NCBI RefSeq assembly: GCF_000011085.1
Contig: NC_006396.1
Coordinates: 1,860,001 to 1,924,000, forward strand
Origin: Haloarcula marismortui ATCC 43049
GTDB taxonomy: Archaea > Halobacteriota > Halobacteria > Halobacteriales > Haloarculaceae
Direction: 5' to 3'
Length of the DNA stretch: 64,000 nt
Shown: positions 46,202-54,885 of the stretch, piece by piece
Layout of the letters: every line of letters starts with the position of its first letter
Position numbering within the stretch: position 1 is the stretch's first letter
Position numbers and translations under genes: made by a program
The notes under the pieces: generated by a model
Seen by the model: the letters and a program-made list of their open reading frames with translations, nothing else
The model's database searches: none
Told to the model about the DNA's origin: nothing

Positions 46202-46999
46202 TCAGTTCGTCTCCAGCGGCCGCCCCTGTGCCTCCCATTCGGTGAGGCTCCCTTCGTAGAAATCCACCTGCTCGAAGCCGAGATGCCGCAAGACGACGTA
46301 GGTGTGGCTAATGCGACGGGCAGTGTTACAGTAGAGGACGACGCGTTTGCCGGGGACGATGCCGGCGGCTTCGAGAACGGACAGCGCCTCGTCTTGCGGA
46401 AGCAGTCCACGAGTCTCGTTGTCAACGAGGTTTCGCCAGTCCAGCAGCACCGCACCGGGGATGTGGCCCGCATCATACTCCTCGTCCTCGCGAGTATCGA
46501 CCAGCACCGCGTCGGGGTCGTCCGCGGCGTCAGCGACTGCGTCCGGGCCGACCAGTGGCGTCGAGTCGGGTCGCGTCACCTCGTAGTCAGTTGGCTCGAC
46601 GGTCGGCGTCTCGCTCGTCGTCTCCCGTTCGAGTTGCCAACTGGAGAAGTCGCCGTCGAGGAGATGTAGCCGGTCCGGGTCGTGGCCGAACAGTTCCGCA
46701 GTGACCAGAAACCGCGCGGCGAAGACGCCGTGGTGGTCGTCGTACGCGACGATGTCGCTCTCCGGCGTAATGCCGGCCTCTGAGAGTAGCTCCGCCCAGT
46801 CGCCTTCGTCGGGGAGCATTCCGTCGCCAGCGTCCGACTCCGCGCCGTGTTCGTCCGCCCGGAATGAATCGAAAGGCACGTTCACCGCGCCCGGGAGGTG
46901 CCCGAGGCCATCGTACTCCCACGCGTCCCGCACGTCGACCACCCGGAGGTCGTCGCCCCGACTCGACACCCACTCCGCAGAGACGAAATCAGTCATCAT
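46202..46999 (-). CDS. Sulfurtransferase (two rhodanese domains)
   Basis: A 265-residue thiosulfate/mercaptopyruvate sulfurtransferase-like protein. The N-terminal rhodanese domain (1-about 125) has no catalytic cysteine (AYDDHHG in its place), the normal structural domain. The C-terminal domain (about 145-260) has C224 in YCNTARR. Sulfur donor and acceptor are unknown. It is divergent from a second sulfurtransferase gene, tssA-like, with about 260 bases between them. Start 46999 or 46996 (Met-Met). Confidence 0.88.
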   Translation of the reverse strand: MMTDFVSAEWVSSRGDDLRVVDVRDAWEYDGLGHLPGAVNVPFDSFRADEHGAESDAGDGMLPDEGDWAELLSEAGITPESDIVAYDDHHGVFAARFLVTAELFGHDPDRLHLLDGDFSSWQLERETTSETPTVEPTDYEVTRPDSTPLVGPDAVADAADDPDAVLVDTREDEEYDAGHIPGAVLLDWRNLVDNETRGLLPQDEALSVLEAAGIVPGKRVVLYCNTARRISHTYVVLRHLGFEQVDFYEGSLTEWEAQGRPLETN

Positions 47000-47260
47000 C
47001 CACGCGTTACCGCTCCGTCCGCTTGAAAACTCCCATCACAGCCGGTCGAAGGTGGATGCAAATGCTGCCGCCTCTCGCGAGAGAGTGGCCTGACTCACAT
47101 CCGGACATGGCACGCCATGGCCCCTCCCTGCTGGGCGGCCGAAGTATCGGGTAACAACACGTGACAGTAGGGGCAACATCTGCCTACACGGTGGATGAGT
47201 GGCCGAACATGCCGAAAGTCGTAGTAATATATGTCTGGTAGACTTACGCTTCGATGCATT
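47000..47260. promoter_or_regulatory. Intergenic region between divergent sulfurtransferase genes
   Basis: TAATATAT at about 47224-47231 is the likely TATA box of the right-hand gene (ATG 47261). A perfect 12-base palindrome CTCTCGCGAGAG lies at 47072-47083, and CATGG/CCATG at 47106-47118. The palindromes lie 73-119 bases to the right of the 46999 start and could take part in shared control, which is a guess. Confidence 0.4.
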
Positions 47261-48124
47261 ATGACTGACTACGCTAACGACGTGCTCGTCTCGGCCGACT
47301 GGGTCAGCGAGCATCTGGACGAGTTCCAGAGCGACGACCCCGCCCACCGACTGGTAGAGGTGGACGTCGACACGGAACTGTACGACGAGAGCCACGCGCC
47401 CGGCGCGATCGGCTTCAACTGGGAGACGGACCTGCAGGACCAGACCACGCGGGACATCCTCGACAAGGACGACTTCGAGGACCTGCTCGGTGCCCACGGC
47501 ATCAGCGAGGACTCGACAGTCGTTCTCTACGGTGACAACTCCAACTGGTTCGCCGCCTACACATATTGGCAGTTCAAGTACTACGGCCACGACGACGTGA
47601 AGCTCCTCGACGGCGGCCGCGAGTACTGGGTCGAGAACGACTACGAACTCACCGACGAAGTGCCCGAGTTCTCCGAAGTCGACTACGAAGCCGCCGGCCC
47701 GCGCGAGTCCATCCGTGCCTACCGAGAGGACGTCGAGAACGCTATCGAGCGCGAACTGCCGCTCGTCGACGTTCGCTCGCCCGAAGAGTTCTCCGGCGAA
47801 ATCCTCGCACCGCCTGGACTGCAGGAGACCGCACAGCGTGGCGGCCACGTGCCCGGTGCACAGAACATCTCCTGGGCGGCCGTCACCAACGACGACGGGA
47901 CGTTCAAAGACTACGACGAACTCGAAGAGCTCTACGCCGAGTACGGCATCGACGGCGACTCCACGACAGTTGCCTACTGCCGCATCGGTGAGCGCTCCTC
48001 CGTCGCCTGGTTCGCCCTGCACGAACTGCTGGGCTACGACGACACCATCAACTATGACGGCTCCTGGACCGAATGGGGCAATCTGGTTGGTGCGCCGATA
48101 GAGAAGGGCGAAGCGGACGACTGA
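47261..48124 (+). CDS. tssA: Thiosulfate sulfurtransferase
   Basis: A 287-residue double-rhodanese protein. The inactive N-terminal domain has YGDNSNW in place of a catalytic loop; the active C-terminal domain has C240 in YCRIGERSS, the typical haloarchaeal thiosulfate sulfurtransferase active-site loop. It moves sulfane sulfur to cyanide or a thiol acceptor. The ATG at 47261 (MTDYANDVLVSADWV) is preferred over upstream codons because of the TATA box 30-37 nt before it. Confidence 0.9.
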   Translation: MTDYANDVLVSADWVSEHLDEFQSDDPAHRLVEVDVDTELYDESHAPGAIGFNWETDLQDQTTRDILDKDDFEDLLGAHGISEDSTVVLYGDNSNWFAAYTYWQFKYYGHDDVKLLDGGREYWVENDYELTDEVPEFSEVDYEAAGPRESIRAYREDVENAIERELPLVDVRSPEEFSGEILAPPGLQETAQRGGHVPGAQNISWAAVTNDDGTFKDYDELEELYAEYGIDGDSTTVAYCRIGERSSVAWFALHELLGYDDTINYDGSWTEWGNLVGAPIEKGEADD

Positions 48125-48127
48125 CGC

Positions 48128-48288
48128 GAGATTCGACTTTAGGAGAATCTCGGTTGGGTGAGCGGGCCGTGCCCGCGAGCAGGCGAAGCGCAGGAGTGCG
48201 CTTCGTAGTGGAACGGGGAGCCCGAAAGGCGACCCGTGGAACAGGCGAGGCTGAGTAAGCGACAGCGCACGAAGCTTCGAATCGAAGC
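48128..48288. repeat. Hairpin-rich intergenic region after tssA
   Basis: Successive perfect stems: GAGATTC/GAATCTC (48128-48151), GCGGGC-CGT-GCCCGC (48162-48176), GAAGCGCA-GGAG-TGCGCTTC (48185-48204), ACGGG/CCCGT (48213-48237) and GCTTCGA-A-TCGAAGC (48274-48288). The rest of the gap to 48420 holds no recognisable gene. The first stem could end the tssA transcript. The whole could be a structured RNA. Confidence 0.55.
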
Positions 48289-48420
48289 GGTGACGGCTTA
48301 CTTTCTGATTTTTGTAGCGTTGTTCGAGAGCAAGAGCGTCGCTGAGACAGGGCTCCGCACCGAACAGTCAGTCGCCGACCTCGACAGACAGCGGTGTGCC
48401 CAACCGTACATTCAAGTCAG

Positions 48421-48726
48421 ATGCGGGTCCTACACCCGGGTGTGGACCGAACGGAACTCGAACAGGAACTTCGCGATGCTTTCGACGCCAACTCGGATAT
48501 CGTCACGGTCGTCGCCAGACAGGCACGGGACCTTTCGGAGTCGGACCAGTTCGTGACCGACTTCGGGGCGGAACTGACCGTTGAGGATGTCGTCGACAAC
48601 CTCGCGGACGCGCCCGACGATTATCAACTCGCCGAGCGGTGGAACTGGTGGCTGGGTGCGCTTGACCTCTCACACGGCGGCTACGCGCGGTTCAGTGTGC
48701 GACAGGACATCGACAAGACATCCTGA
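48421..48726 (+). CDS. Small haloarchaeal protein, unknown
   Basis: A 101-residue cytosolic protein, MRVLHPGVDRTELEQELRDAF then an acidic, mostly helical body with WNWWLGALDLSHGGYARFSV near the end. The ATG at 48421 is chosen over the ORF start nine codons earlier. I do not recognise a family. The sequence has good acidic haloarchaeal composition, so it is likely real. Confidence 0.65.
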   Translation: MRVLHPGVDRTELEQELRDAFDANSDIVTVVARQARDLSESDQFVTDFGAELTVEDVVDNLADAPDDYQLAERWNWWLGALDLSHGGYARFSVRQDIDKTS

Positions 48727-48773
48727 CCTGTCGCTGTCGGTATTTCTGCGTATGAAAAACGACGCGACGCCAG

Positions 48774-48893
48774 TCAGTGTACGCTAAGCCCGTGTGCCTC
48801 TCGTGCGTGTTCGAGGAGTTCCTCCGTTGTGTCAAACTCCTCACCGCAACTGCACGTGTGGTACGTCGTCGGGGATTGCTGGCGTGTCGCCAT
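48774..48893 (-). CDS. Small C2H2 zinc-finger protein (39 aa)
   Basis: A 39-residue protein, MATRQQSPTTYHTCSCGEEF then DTTEELLEHAREAHGLSVH. C14 and C16 with H29 and H34 form a C-x1-C...H-x4-H finger, shorter between the cysteines than the classic C-x2-C. Small zinc-finger proteins are common in haloarchaea and some affect swarming and biofilm. An AT-rich TATA-like block at about 48917-48932 lies upstream, with an inverted repeat further out at 48942-48969. Confidence 0.7.
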   Translation of the reverse strand: MATRQQSPTTYHTCSCGEEFDTTEELLEHAREAHGLSVH

Positions 48894-48941
48894 GACAAAT
48901 AGATAATGAGCCCCGAGTATAATAATTGTTTATGCTAGCGT

Positions 48942-48969
48942 GATAACACTGCCCAGTAGATGTGTTATC
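48942..48969. promoter_or_regulatory. Inverted repeat upstream of the zinc-finger gene
   Basis: Perfect 8-bp arms GATAACAC and GTGTTATC, 12 bases apart, in the AT-rich gap between the zinc-finger gene and the beta-CASP nuclease gene. It lies about 50 nt before the zinc-finger start, just upstream of its TATA-like block. Fits a dimeric regulator site. Confidence 0.45.
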
Positions 48970-49135
48970 CGTACACAACACCATATCCGAAAACATCTCC
49001 TTGATAGTTTATAGCCACTGAGCGTCCAGATATCGTCGTGTTCTGGTTCAAACGTATTCTGTCTGTTCAGCGGTCGGCGACATGATTCGGTGAGAACCGA
49101 CGAACGGAAACGGACGGGCCGCTTTCGTCTCGATA

Positions 49136-50371
49136 ATGGATGTGCAGTTTCTCGGCGGGGCGGATGAGATCGGTCGAAGCGCCGTCCTCATCGACGAGTC
49201 GCTGCTACTGGATTTCGGGATGCTGACCGACTCGCCGCCACAGTTCCCGGTGCGGACCCCGTCGCCGGACGCCGTCGTCGTCTCGCACGGCCACCTCGAC
49301 CACGTCGGGACCATCCCGGCGCTGGTGTCGGGCGACGCGCGGCCACCGATTCACTGGACACCGCCGACGTACGAACTGGCGATGACGCTCGCGCGGGACA
49401 CGCTCAAACTCCACGGGGGAACGGTCAACTGTCCGTTTACCGAAACCAACGTCAGACGGGTCACACAGGTGTCGGAGACCCACGGCTACCGCGAGTCGTT
49501 CGAGGCTGCCGGCTACGAGGTCACCTTCTACAACGCCGGCCACATTCCGGGCAGCGCGCACGTGCTCGTCGACGATGGCGACACCAGACTGCTGTACACG
49601 GGCGATTTCCACACCGACGACCAGCGCCTCGTGGCCGGGACGACGGCCCGTCCGGACGCGGACGCGGTCATCTGTGAGAGCACCTATTCCGATGTCGACC
49701 ACGACCCCAGAGAAACGGTCGAGGGGCGGTTCGTCGAGAGCGTCGAGACGACGCTCTGGGAGGGCGGGACCGTCGTCGTGCCCGCCTTCGCAATCGGTCG
49801 AACACAGGAGATGCTGCTCGTCTGCGAGGCACACGACATCCCGTGTTACGTCGACGGGATGGGGAAGCAGGTGACCGAGATGCTCGGGCAGTACCCCGAG
49901 TTCGTCCGCGACGCGGACGCGCTCCAGCGGGCGAAATCCCACGCCCGGTTCGTCACTGGGAAGGACGGCCAGCGAAAGCGCATTACCGACCAGAAGGCGG
50001 CAATCGTCACCACCAGCGGGATGCTCTCTGGTGGCCCGGCGATGACGTACATTCCGGAAATCCGCGGGAATCCGATGAACAAGATCACGATGACCGGGTA
50101 TCAGGTCGAGGGGACGCCGGGACGGGACCTGCTAGAGACGGGGAGTGCCGAGATAGACGGCCGGATTATGCCGGTCAGCGCACGGGTCGAGCAGTACGAC
50201 TTTTCGGCACACGCCGACCGAGACGGGCTGTTTGCGTATCTCGACAGCTACCGTGACACGCCGGTACTCGTGAACCACGGCGACCGCTGTGAGGCCTTTG
50301 CAACCACGCTCCGCGAGGACGGCTACGACGCGACAGCGCCCGAGTTAGGCGCAACCGTCGCCATTCAGTAG
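49136..50371 (+). CDS. Beta-CASP metallo-beta-lactamase nuclease
   Basis: A 411-residue RNA-processing type nuclease. The metallo-beta-lactamase core has HGHLDH at 51-56 and YTGDFHTDD; the beta-CASP part includes VICESTYSDVDHDPRE, VVVPAFAIGRTQEML and VTTSGMLSGGPA, ending in SAHADRDGLF and VNHGDRCEAF. It lacks the N-terminal KH domains of archaeal CPSF1, so it resembles the aCPSF2 or related short group. Likely endo/exoribonuclease of mRNA or rRNA. Cytosolic. Confidence 0.88.
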   Translation: MDVQFLGGADEIGRSAVLIDESLLLDFGMLTDSPPQFPVRTPSPDAVVVSHGHLDHVGTIPALVSGDARPPIHWTPPTYELAMTLARDTLKLHGGTVNCPFTETNVRRVTQVSETHGYRESFEAAGYEVTFYNAGHIPGSAHVLVDDGDTRLLYTGDFHTDDQRLVAGTTARPDADAVICESTYSDVDHDPRETVEGRFVESVETTLWEGGTVVVPAFAIGRTQEMLLVCEAHDIPCYVDGMGKQVTEMLGQYPEFVRDADALQRAKSHARFVTGKDGQRKRITDQKAAIVTTSGMLSGGPAMTYIPEIRGNPMNKITMTGYQVEGTPGRDLLETGSAEIDGRIMPVSARVEQYDFSAHADRDGLFAYLDSYRDTPVLVNHGDRCEAFATTLREDGYDATAPELGATVAIQ

Positions 50372-50399
50372 GCGGTTGTATATGCGACCGCAGTCCCGC

Positions 50400-50579
50400 T
50401 CAGATACTCTCGTCCGCATCCTCGGCAGCACGCTGTTTCAGCCATTCGTCAAGCAGGTCGCGGACCGCAGCGTCCCGGTTGTCGCGATGGTCGGCGAACG
50501 CCTTGTCATCAATCGCGTCGAGCAACTCCTCATCCAGTTCGACCGCAACCGATTCGAGGTCCAGAAACGCTTCGTCCAT
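50400..50579 (-). CDS. Small ribbon-helix-helix-like protein
   Basis: A 59-residue protein: a short N-terminal strand (LDLESVAVELDEELLDAID), then helices DNRDAAVRDLLDEWLKQRAA. The pattern strand-helix-helix with a conserved Val/Leu spacing fits CopG/RHH DNA-binding or an antitoxin-like protein, though no toxin gene is adjacent. It converges with the beta-CASP nuclease (28 bases between stops) and is divergent from the membrane gene after it. Not in usual small-protein catalogues that I recognise. Confidence 0.65.
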   Translation of the reverse strand: MDEAFLDLESVAVELDEELLDAIDDKAFADHRDNRDAAVRDLLDEWLKQRAAEDADESI

Positions 50580-50731
50580 TGATTACGGGGAGTTTGACCG
50601 CCAGCGAAATATATCCTCGTCAGACAGCCGTCGGTCAGTCGTGTGACAGAGGCCGCGACGACGAAAAATTCCAGAAGGGTTGCAGGAACCGCCGTGCTTT
50701 GATTACGACTCGTGTTGTATCCACGGCAGTG

Positions 50732-51964
50732 ATGGGTTCGCTACAGTCTCTTATCGGTCCCCACCGGCTCGACGCGCTCGGCGCGTGGGCGGTAACGGGA
50801 ATTCTCATCGGGGGCGTCGGACGGTTCGCGGCCGGTGGCCACTTCGATTGGGCAGTGCTCACGGCACTCCTCGTCGCTATCGCGGTCACGGTTCCGTTTG
50901 CCACGCGGGACCTCGAAACGACGGTGCCCGCGGAGTTACTCGGACTGGTCGCGGTTCCAGTACTCGTCCGGGCGGTTGGCGGTTTCCCGCAGGTCACCCC
51001 GTTTCTCGTGATCGCCGGGGTCGCACTGTTGCTGGCCGTCGTCCTTGATGCGTGCACCTCACTGACGATGACGCCGCGGTTCGCAACGGTGTTCGTCGTC
51101 ATTGTGACGATGGCCGTCGCGGGCGTCTGGGCGGTCGGTATCTATGCGGCCGACACGCTACTGGGGACCGCGTTTCTCGATGGACAGACAGAGCTGATGT
51201 GGGACCTCGTCACTGCGGCAGCCGCCGGTCTCGTCGCTGGGGTCGTGTTCGAACTGTATTTCGAGCGGTCAACACGCATCGCCCGACTGCGCGTCTCAGG
51301 AGCTGACGCCTCGGAGTTTGACCAGCCGGACGCGTCCCTTCCTGGAAACGGCACGCACCATCGCATCGCTGCCCGTGCGCTACAGGCTGTCCTCGGTGTA
51401 CTATCTGCATTCGCACTTGCGCAGGGCAATGTGACGCTGTTCGTCAACAGCGGCGGCCCGCTGGCGATAACGTTCCTGCCAGCGCTGTTCCGCCGGGAGT
51501 ACGGCTACGGGATGAACACTGGTCTTGTGCTGTGGATCACGGTGGCGTCGACGCTGCACGCGGCCGGCGCGTTCGAACTGTACGAAGCGTTTGGCTGGTA
51601 CGACAGTCTGGCCCACGCCGTCTCGGCGTCGCTCGTGGCCGGCGTGGGATACGCGATCGCACGAGCAGTCGAACGCCACTCCAGGGCGGTTGATTTCAAC
51701 AGGGAGTTTCGTGCGACCTTCGTCGTCCTGTTCGTTCTCGCTGTGGGTGTCGGCTGGGAGATCCTTGAGTTCGCCAGCGGTGGCATTGCGTCGATGGTCG
51801 GCGGCGAAGCGGTCCTCGCCCAGTACGGAACGAGCGACATCGTGAACGACCTCGTGTTCAATACGATTGGCGCACTCATCGTCGCAGGCTGGAGCACCGC
51901 CCATTTCGAGGGGCTCGCAGCCCGGCTCAGCGGGCGGGTCGGGCGGCTCACCAGCAGTGAGTGA
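50732..51964 (+). CDS. Multi-pass membrane protein (YjdF/DUF2238-like)
   Basis: A 410-residue protein with about ten hydrophobic helices. A C-terminal region with WYDSLAHAVSASLVAGVGYA, VGWEILEFASGG and DIVNDLVFNTIGALIVAG matches the YjdF/DUF2238 family of membrane proteins, here with an extra N-terminal set of helices. Function unknown. The ATG at 50732 (MGSLQSLIGPHRLDALG) is chosen; the frame opens 51 codons earlier in sequence that overlaps the promoter region of the small gene. Confidence 0.78.
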   Translation: MGSLQSLIGPHRLDALGAWAVTGILIGGVGRFAAGGHFDWAVLTALLVAIAVTVPFATRDLETTVPAELLGLVAVPVLVRAVGGFPQVTPFLVIAGVALLLAVVLDACTSLTMTPRFATVFVVIVTMAVAGVWAVGIYAADTLLGTAFLDGQTELMWDLVTAAAAGLVAGVVFELYFERSTRIARLRVSGADASEFDQPDASLPGNGTHHRIAARALQAVLGVLSAFALAQGNVTLFVNSGGPLAITFLPALFRREYGYGMNTGLVLWITVASTLHAAGAFELYEAFGWYDSLAHAVSASLVAGVGYAIARAVERHSRAVDFNREFRATFVVLFVLAVGVGWEILEFASGGIASMVGGEAVLAQYGTSDIVNDLVFNTIGALIVAGWSTAHFEGLAARLSGRVGRLTSSE

Positions 51965-52020
51965 GTCCCTGCTGTGCGCTCTCCCGAAAGCGATTCTACC
52001 GTACAGACGGACCGAAACGT

Positions 52021-52323
52021 ATGGAGCAGGCGCATCTCGGGTTCGACCGCTACTTCGAAGTCGCCATGGAGACTGCGGAGGCACAGGCTGCGGAGATGAC
52101 TATCGAGCCAGGCCGGTCCGTGGGTGGGCCGGAGAACTACCACGCTGACAGCGACCAGTGGCTGTTCGTAGTCAGCGGTACCGGCACCGTCACTGTCGAC
52201 GGTGATACCCACCACGTTGACGCCGGCGACCTCATTCGCATCGAGGCCGGCGAACGCCACGGCATCGAAAACGACGGGCCCGAGCCCCTAGAGACGGTCA
52301 ACTTCTACACGCCGCCGCGATAG
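52021..52323 (+). CDS. Cupin-domain protein
   Basis: A 100-residue single-domain cupin: SVGGPENYHADSDQWLFVVSG (motif 1 with H and Q), GTVTVDGDTHHVDAGDLI and RIEAGERHGIENDG (motif 2). Metal-ligand His residues in both motifs suggest a metal or small-molecule binding barrel, with unknown reaction. Starts at the ATG at 52021, 56 bases after the membrane gene's stop. Confidence 0.83.
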   Translation: MEQAHLGFDRYFEVAMETAEAQAAEMTIEPGRSVGGPENYHADSDQWLFVVSGTGTVTVDGDTHHVDAGDLIRIEAGERHGIENDGPEPLETVNFYTPPR

Positions 52324-52367
52324 CCGCCTCAGGTTTCGGTGTCGTCGACCCGAAAATGTGTTCAGCG

Positions 52368-53444
52368 TCAGTCAACGCCAGCTTCGGCGTCCATCGGGTC
52401 CTGAATGTCGCCGACGACCTCTTCGAGCAGGTCTGTGACCGTCACCAGCCCGACAACGTCGCCGTCCTCAAGGACGAATGCGAGTTCCTGACGCTCGGCC
52501 TGGAACTGGTCGATAGCGTCGCTGACGGTTGTGTCCGGCGACATCGTCATCCGCGGTGAGGCGACGGCTTCGAGGTCGATACGGTCAAGCAGGCCGCCGT
52601 CGCCGGCCTGCTCCTCGCGCTCGTCGACGAGCGCAGGGATGTAGACGATGCCGAGGAACTCTTCGAGCGCCTCACCGACGAGTGGGTAGCGGGTGTGTGG
52701 CGTTTCGGCGATCCGCTCGGCGTTGGTCGCATCGTCGTCGGTAGGCGACAGCGCAACGATGTCTTCCCGCGGGACCATCACCTCGTTGACTTCGCGGTCG
52801 CCGACGCGGAACGCGGAGAGGACCTCCTCGCGGCGCTCGTCGGATACGTCGCCGCGGTCCAGAACGGAGCCGAGTTCGTTTCGCAGCTCGCCCCGGGACT
52901 CGATGCTATCGACTTCTGCTTCGAGCCACGCGCCGGACATTTCGACACCGAACAGCCCGAGCGTCCACTTGGCGACGCCGTCGCCGACTTTGATAATCGG
53001 CGAGATGACCCACGCGAAGTAGTACAGCGGCGTCGCGCCGTACCGACAGACGAACTTTGCGCGCTCGACACCGAGATAGGTTGGCGTCTGCTCGCCGTGG
53101 GTGAGGTGAACGAGGTTGATGAGGAGGAACGCAATAGCACCGCCGACACCGACGCCGGCCAGAACCGACGACTCGAAATAGGGCTCGAAGATGGCCGCAA
53201 GCGCCGGCTCGGCGATGATACCGACGGCGATGCTGGAGGCGGTGATGCCGACCTGACAACTGGTGAGATAGATCTCCAGATCGTCAGTCATCTCCCAGGC
53301 ACGCCGGAGACCGGGTTCGTCGAACTCCGATTCGGAGTACTGTCTGGCTCGCGTCAGTGCGAACTCGATGGCGACGAAGAAGCCGTTGGCGAGGATCAGG
53401 GCGAGTCCTGCAAGCAGCCTGACTGTGACTTCGACTGGTTGCAT
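52368..53444 (-). CDS. CNNM/hemolysin-C-like DUF21-CBS protein
   Basis: A 358-residue membrane protein. An N-terminal DUF21 (CNNM transmembrane) domain has about four helices (LLAGLALILANGFFVAIEFALTRARQYS and others, to about 165). A CBS pair spans about 205-340, with VNEVMVPREDIVALSP and TVSDAIDQFQAERQELAFVLEDG. Family members are linked to magnesium or cobalt transport or membrane sensing; CBS binds adenosyl nucleotides. No C-terminal CorC/HlyC domain. The start at 53444 is chosen from the family. Confidence 0.88.
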   Translation of the reverse strand: MQPVEVTVRLLAGLALILANGFFVAIEFALTRARQYSESEFDEPGLRRAWEMTDDLEIYLTSCQVGITASSIAVGIIAEPALAAIFEPYFESSVLAGVGVGGAIAFLLINLVHLTHGEQTPTYLGVERAKFVCRYGATPLYYFAWVISPIIKVGDGVAKWTLGLFGVEMSGAWLEAEVDSIESRGELRNELGSVLDRGDVSDERREEVLSAFRVGDREVNEVMVPREDIVALSPTDDDATNAERIAETPHTRYPLVGEALEEFLGIVYIPALVDEREEQAGDGGLLDRIDLEAVASPRMTMSPDTTVSDAIDQFQAERQELAFVLEDGDVVGLVTVTDLLEEVVGDIQDPMDAEAGVD

Positions 53445-53527
53445 GTGCCGGCGGGGTTCACGGTCTGGCGGGGAAAAAGTGGGGATTGCCGGTCCCGCTC
53501 GCGTCGCGGCAGCACCGTCGACCGTCC

Positions 53528-54469
53528 TCAAGTACGCTCGAAATCGTATTCCACGCCGGTGAGGTCGGTTGAGACCGCCCAGAGCTGCTCGGCGGTTTCC
53601 TCGTCCTGTGACGCATCGTTGGACTGCTGGAACTCGGGCGAGCCGCGCATGTCGAACAGTCCGCCGGGACCGACGTACTCGCCGCCGATGACATCCTCGG
53701 CGGTGGCGGCGTACAGCATCGGCAGCGCGCCCTGTTCGGCTGATTGGGCGAAGACGGCGTTGGCAACGCCCATGGCCGCGGTTCGCAGCGTCGACCCCAT
53801 CTCCCGCGGCCCGCGGAACTGGAGGTCGGTGTCGGCGTACCCAGGATGGCAGGCGACACTTAGCACGTCGTCCCAGCCGTGGTTGCCCAGCCGCCGCTGG
53901 AGTTCGTAGGCAAAGAGGAGGTTTGCGAGCTTGCTCTGACCGTAGGCTGACCACTTCCCGTAGGAGCGCTCACGCTGGAGGTCATCAAAGTCGATTTCGC
54001 CCATCTCGTGCGCGCCGCTGGACTGCGTGACGATTCGGGATTCGCCGTCAGCGGCCCCAAGCAAGTCGAGCAGGTGCCCGGTCAGGGCGAAGTGGCCCAG
54101 ATGGTTGACACCGAACTGCGTCTCGAAGCCGTCGGCTGTCTCGCTCCGCGGAATCGCCATGACACCGGCGTTGTTACAGAGGATGTCGACAGCGTCGTAG
54201 TCGGCCCGGAGGCCGTCGGCGAACGACGCGACGTTCGACAGGTCGGCCAGATCACACTCTCGAACATCGAGTGTCGCGTTCGGAACGGCCTCGCGGATCT
54301 CTGCGGCGGCCGACTCACCGCGTTCGACGCTCCGGCAGGCCATCACTACCGTCGCACCTCTGCGAGCGAACGCCTTCGAGCCTTCGAGTCCCAGCCCGCT
54401 GTTCGCACCAGTCACGACCACAGTTCGGTCCCTCAGCGGGGGCATATCTTCGATAGTCCAGCCTGTCAT
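53528..54469 (-). CDS. Short-chain dehydrogenase/reductase
   Basis: A 313-residue NAD(P)-dependent oxidoreductase of the classical SDR type. TGANSGLG near 20-27 binds the nucleotide, CNNAGVM is the structural NNAG, and Ser/Tyr/Lys catalytic residues are in VTQSSGAHE and YGQSK. It resembles retinol dehydrogenase and WWOX-type SDRs; the substrate is unknown. Start 54469, with a Met nine codons later as an alternative. Confidence 0.9.
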   Translation of the reverse strand: MTGWTIEDMPPLRDRTVVVTGANSGLGLEGSKAFARRGATVVMACRSVERGESAAAEIREAVPNATLDVRECDLADLSNVASFADGLRADYDAVDILCNNAGVMAIPRSETADGFETQFGVNHLGHFALTGHLLDLLGAADGESRIVTQSSGAHEMGEIDFDDLQRERSYGKWSAYGQSKLANLLFAYELQRRLGNHGWDDVLSVACHPGYADTDLQFRGPREMGSTLRTAAMGVANAVFAQSAEQGALPMLYAATAEDVIGGEYVGPGGLFDMRGSPEFQQSNDASQDEETAEQLWAVSTDLTGVEYDFERT

Positions 54470-54553
54470 TGACGCAGATACGGGCGCGAGACACTGAAAC
54501 CCATCGCCGGCAAGAGAGTGAGAGTCTTATGCCGTCGCCCCCGTGTTCCAGTG

Positions 54554-54808
54554 ATGAGCGACGTGTCGATCACCGTCTACACGCGGGAGGACTGCCATCT
54601 CTGTGAGGAGGCCATCGGGACAATCGAGCGGGTCGCCGACGACGAGGGGGCCGCCATCGAACTGGACCTCGTTGACGTCGACGAGGACCCTGACCTCCGC
54701 GAGGAATACGGCGAACGCGTGCCCTACGTCTTCGTCGACGGGTCGCCGGCGTTCAAGTATCACGTCACCGAGCGACAGTTGCGCGAAAAACTGCAGCAGT
54801 CGGCGTAG
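54554..54808 (+). CDS. Glutaredoxin-like thiol protein
   Basis: An 84-residue thioredoxin-fold protein. It starts MSDVSITVYTREDCHLCEEA, with a C-x-x-C redox pair (CHLC, about residues 14-17), and carries VPYVFVDGSPAFKYHVTE with the cis-proline. It may be a glutaredoxin family redox protein, close to the haloarchaeal DUF836 group. Divergent from the SDR gene. Confidence 0.85.
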   Translation: MSDVSITVYTREDCHLCEEAIGTIERVADDEGAAIELDLVDVDEDPDLREEYGERVPYVFVDGSPAFKYHVTERQLREKLQQSA

Positions 54809-54885
54809 CGGCCTCGGGCTCCCGACAGGCCGTCCGTCGCGGCTCCCACCGCAATTTATTAATTCTGGGATACGTTTCGTCGCTG

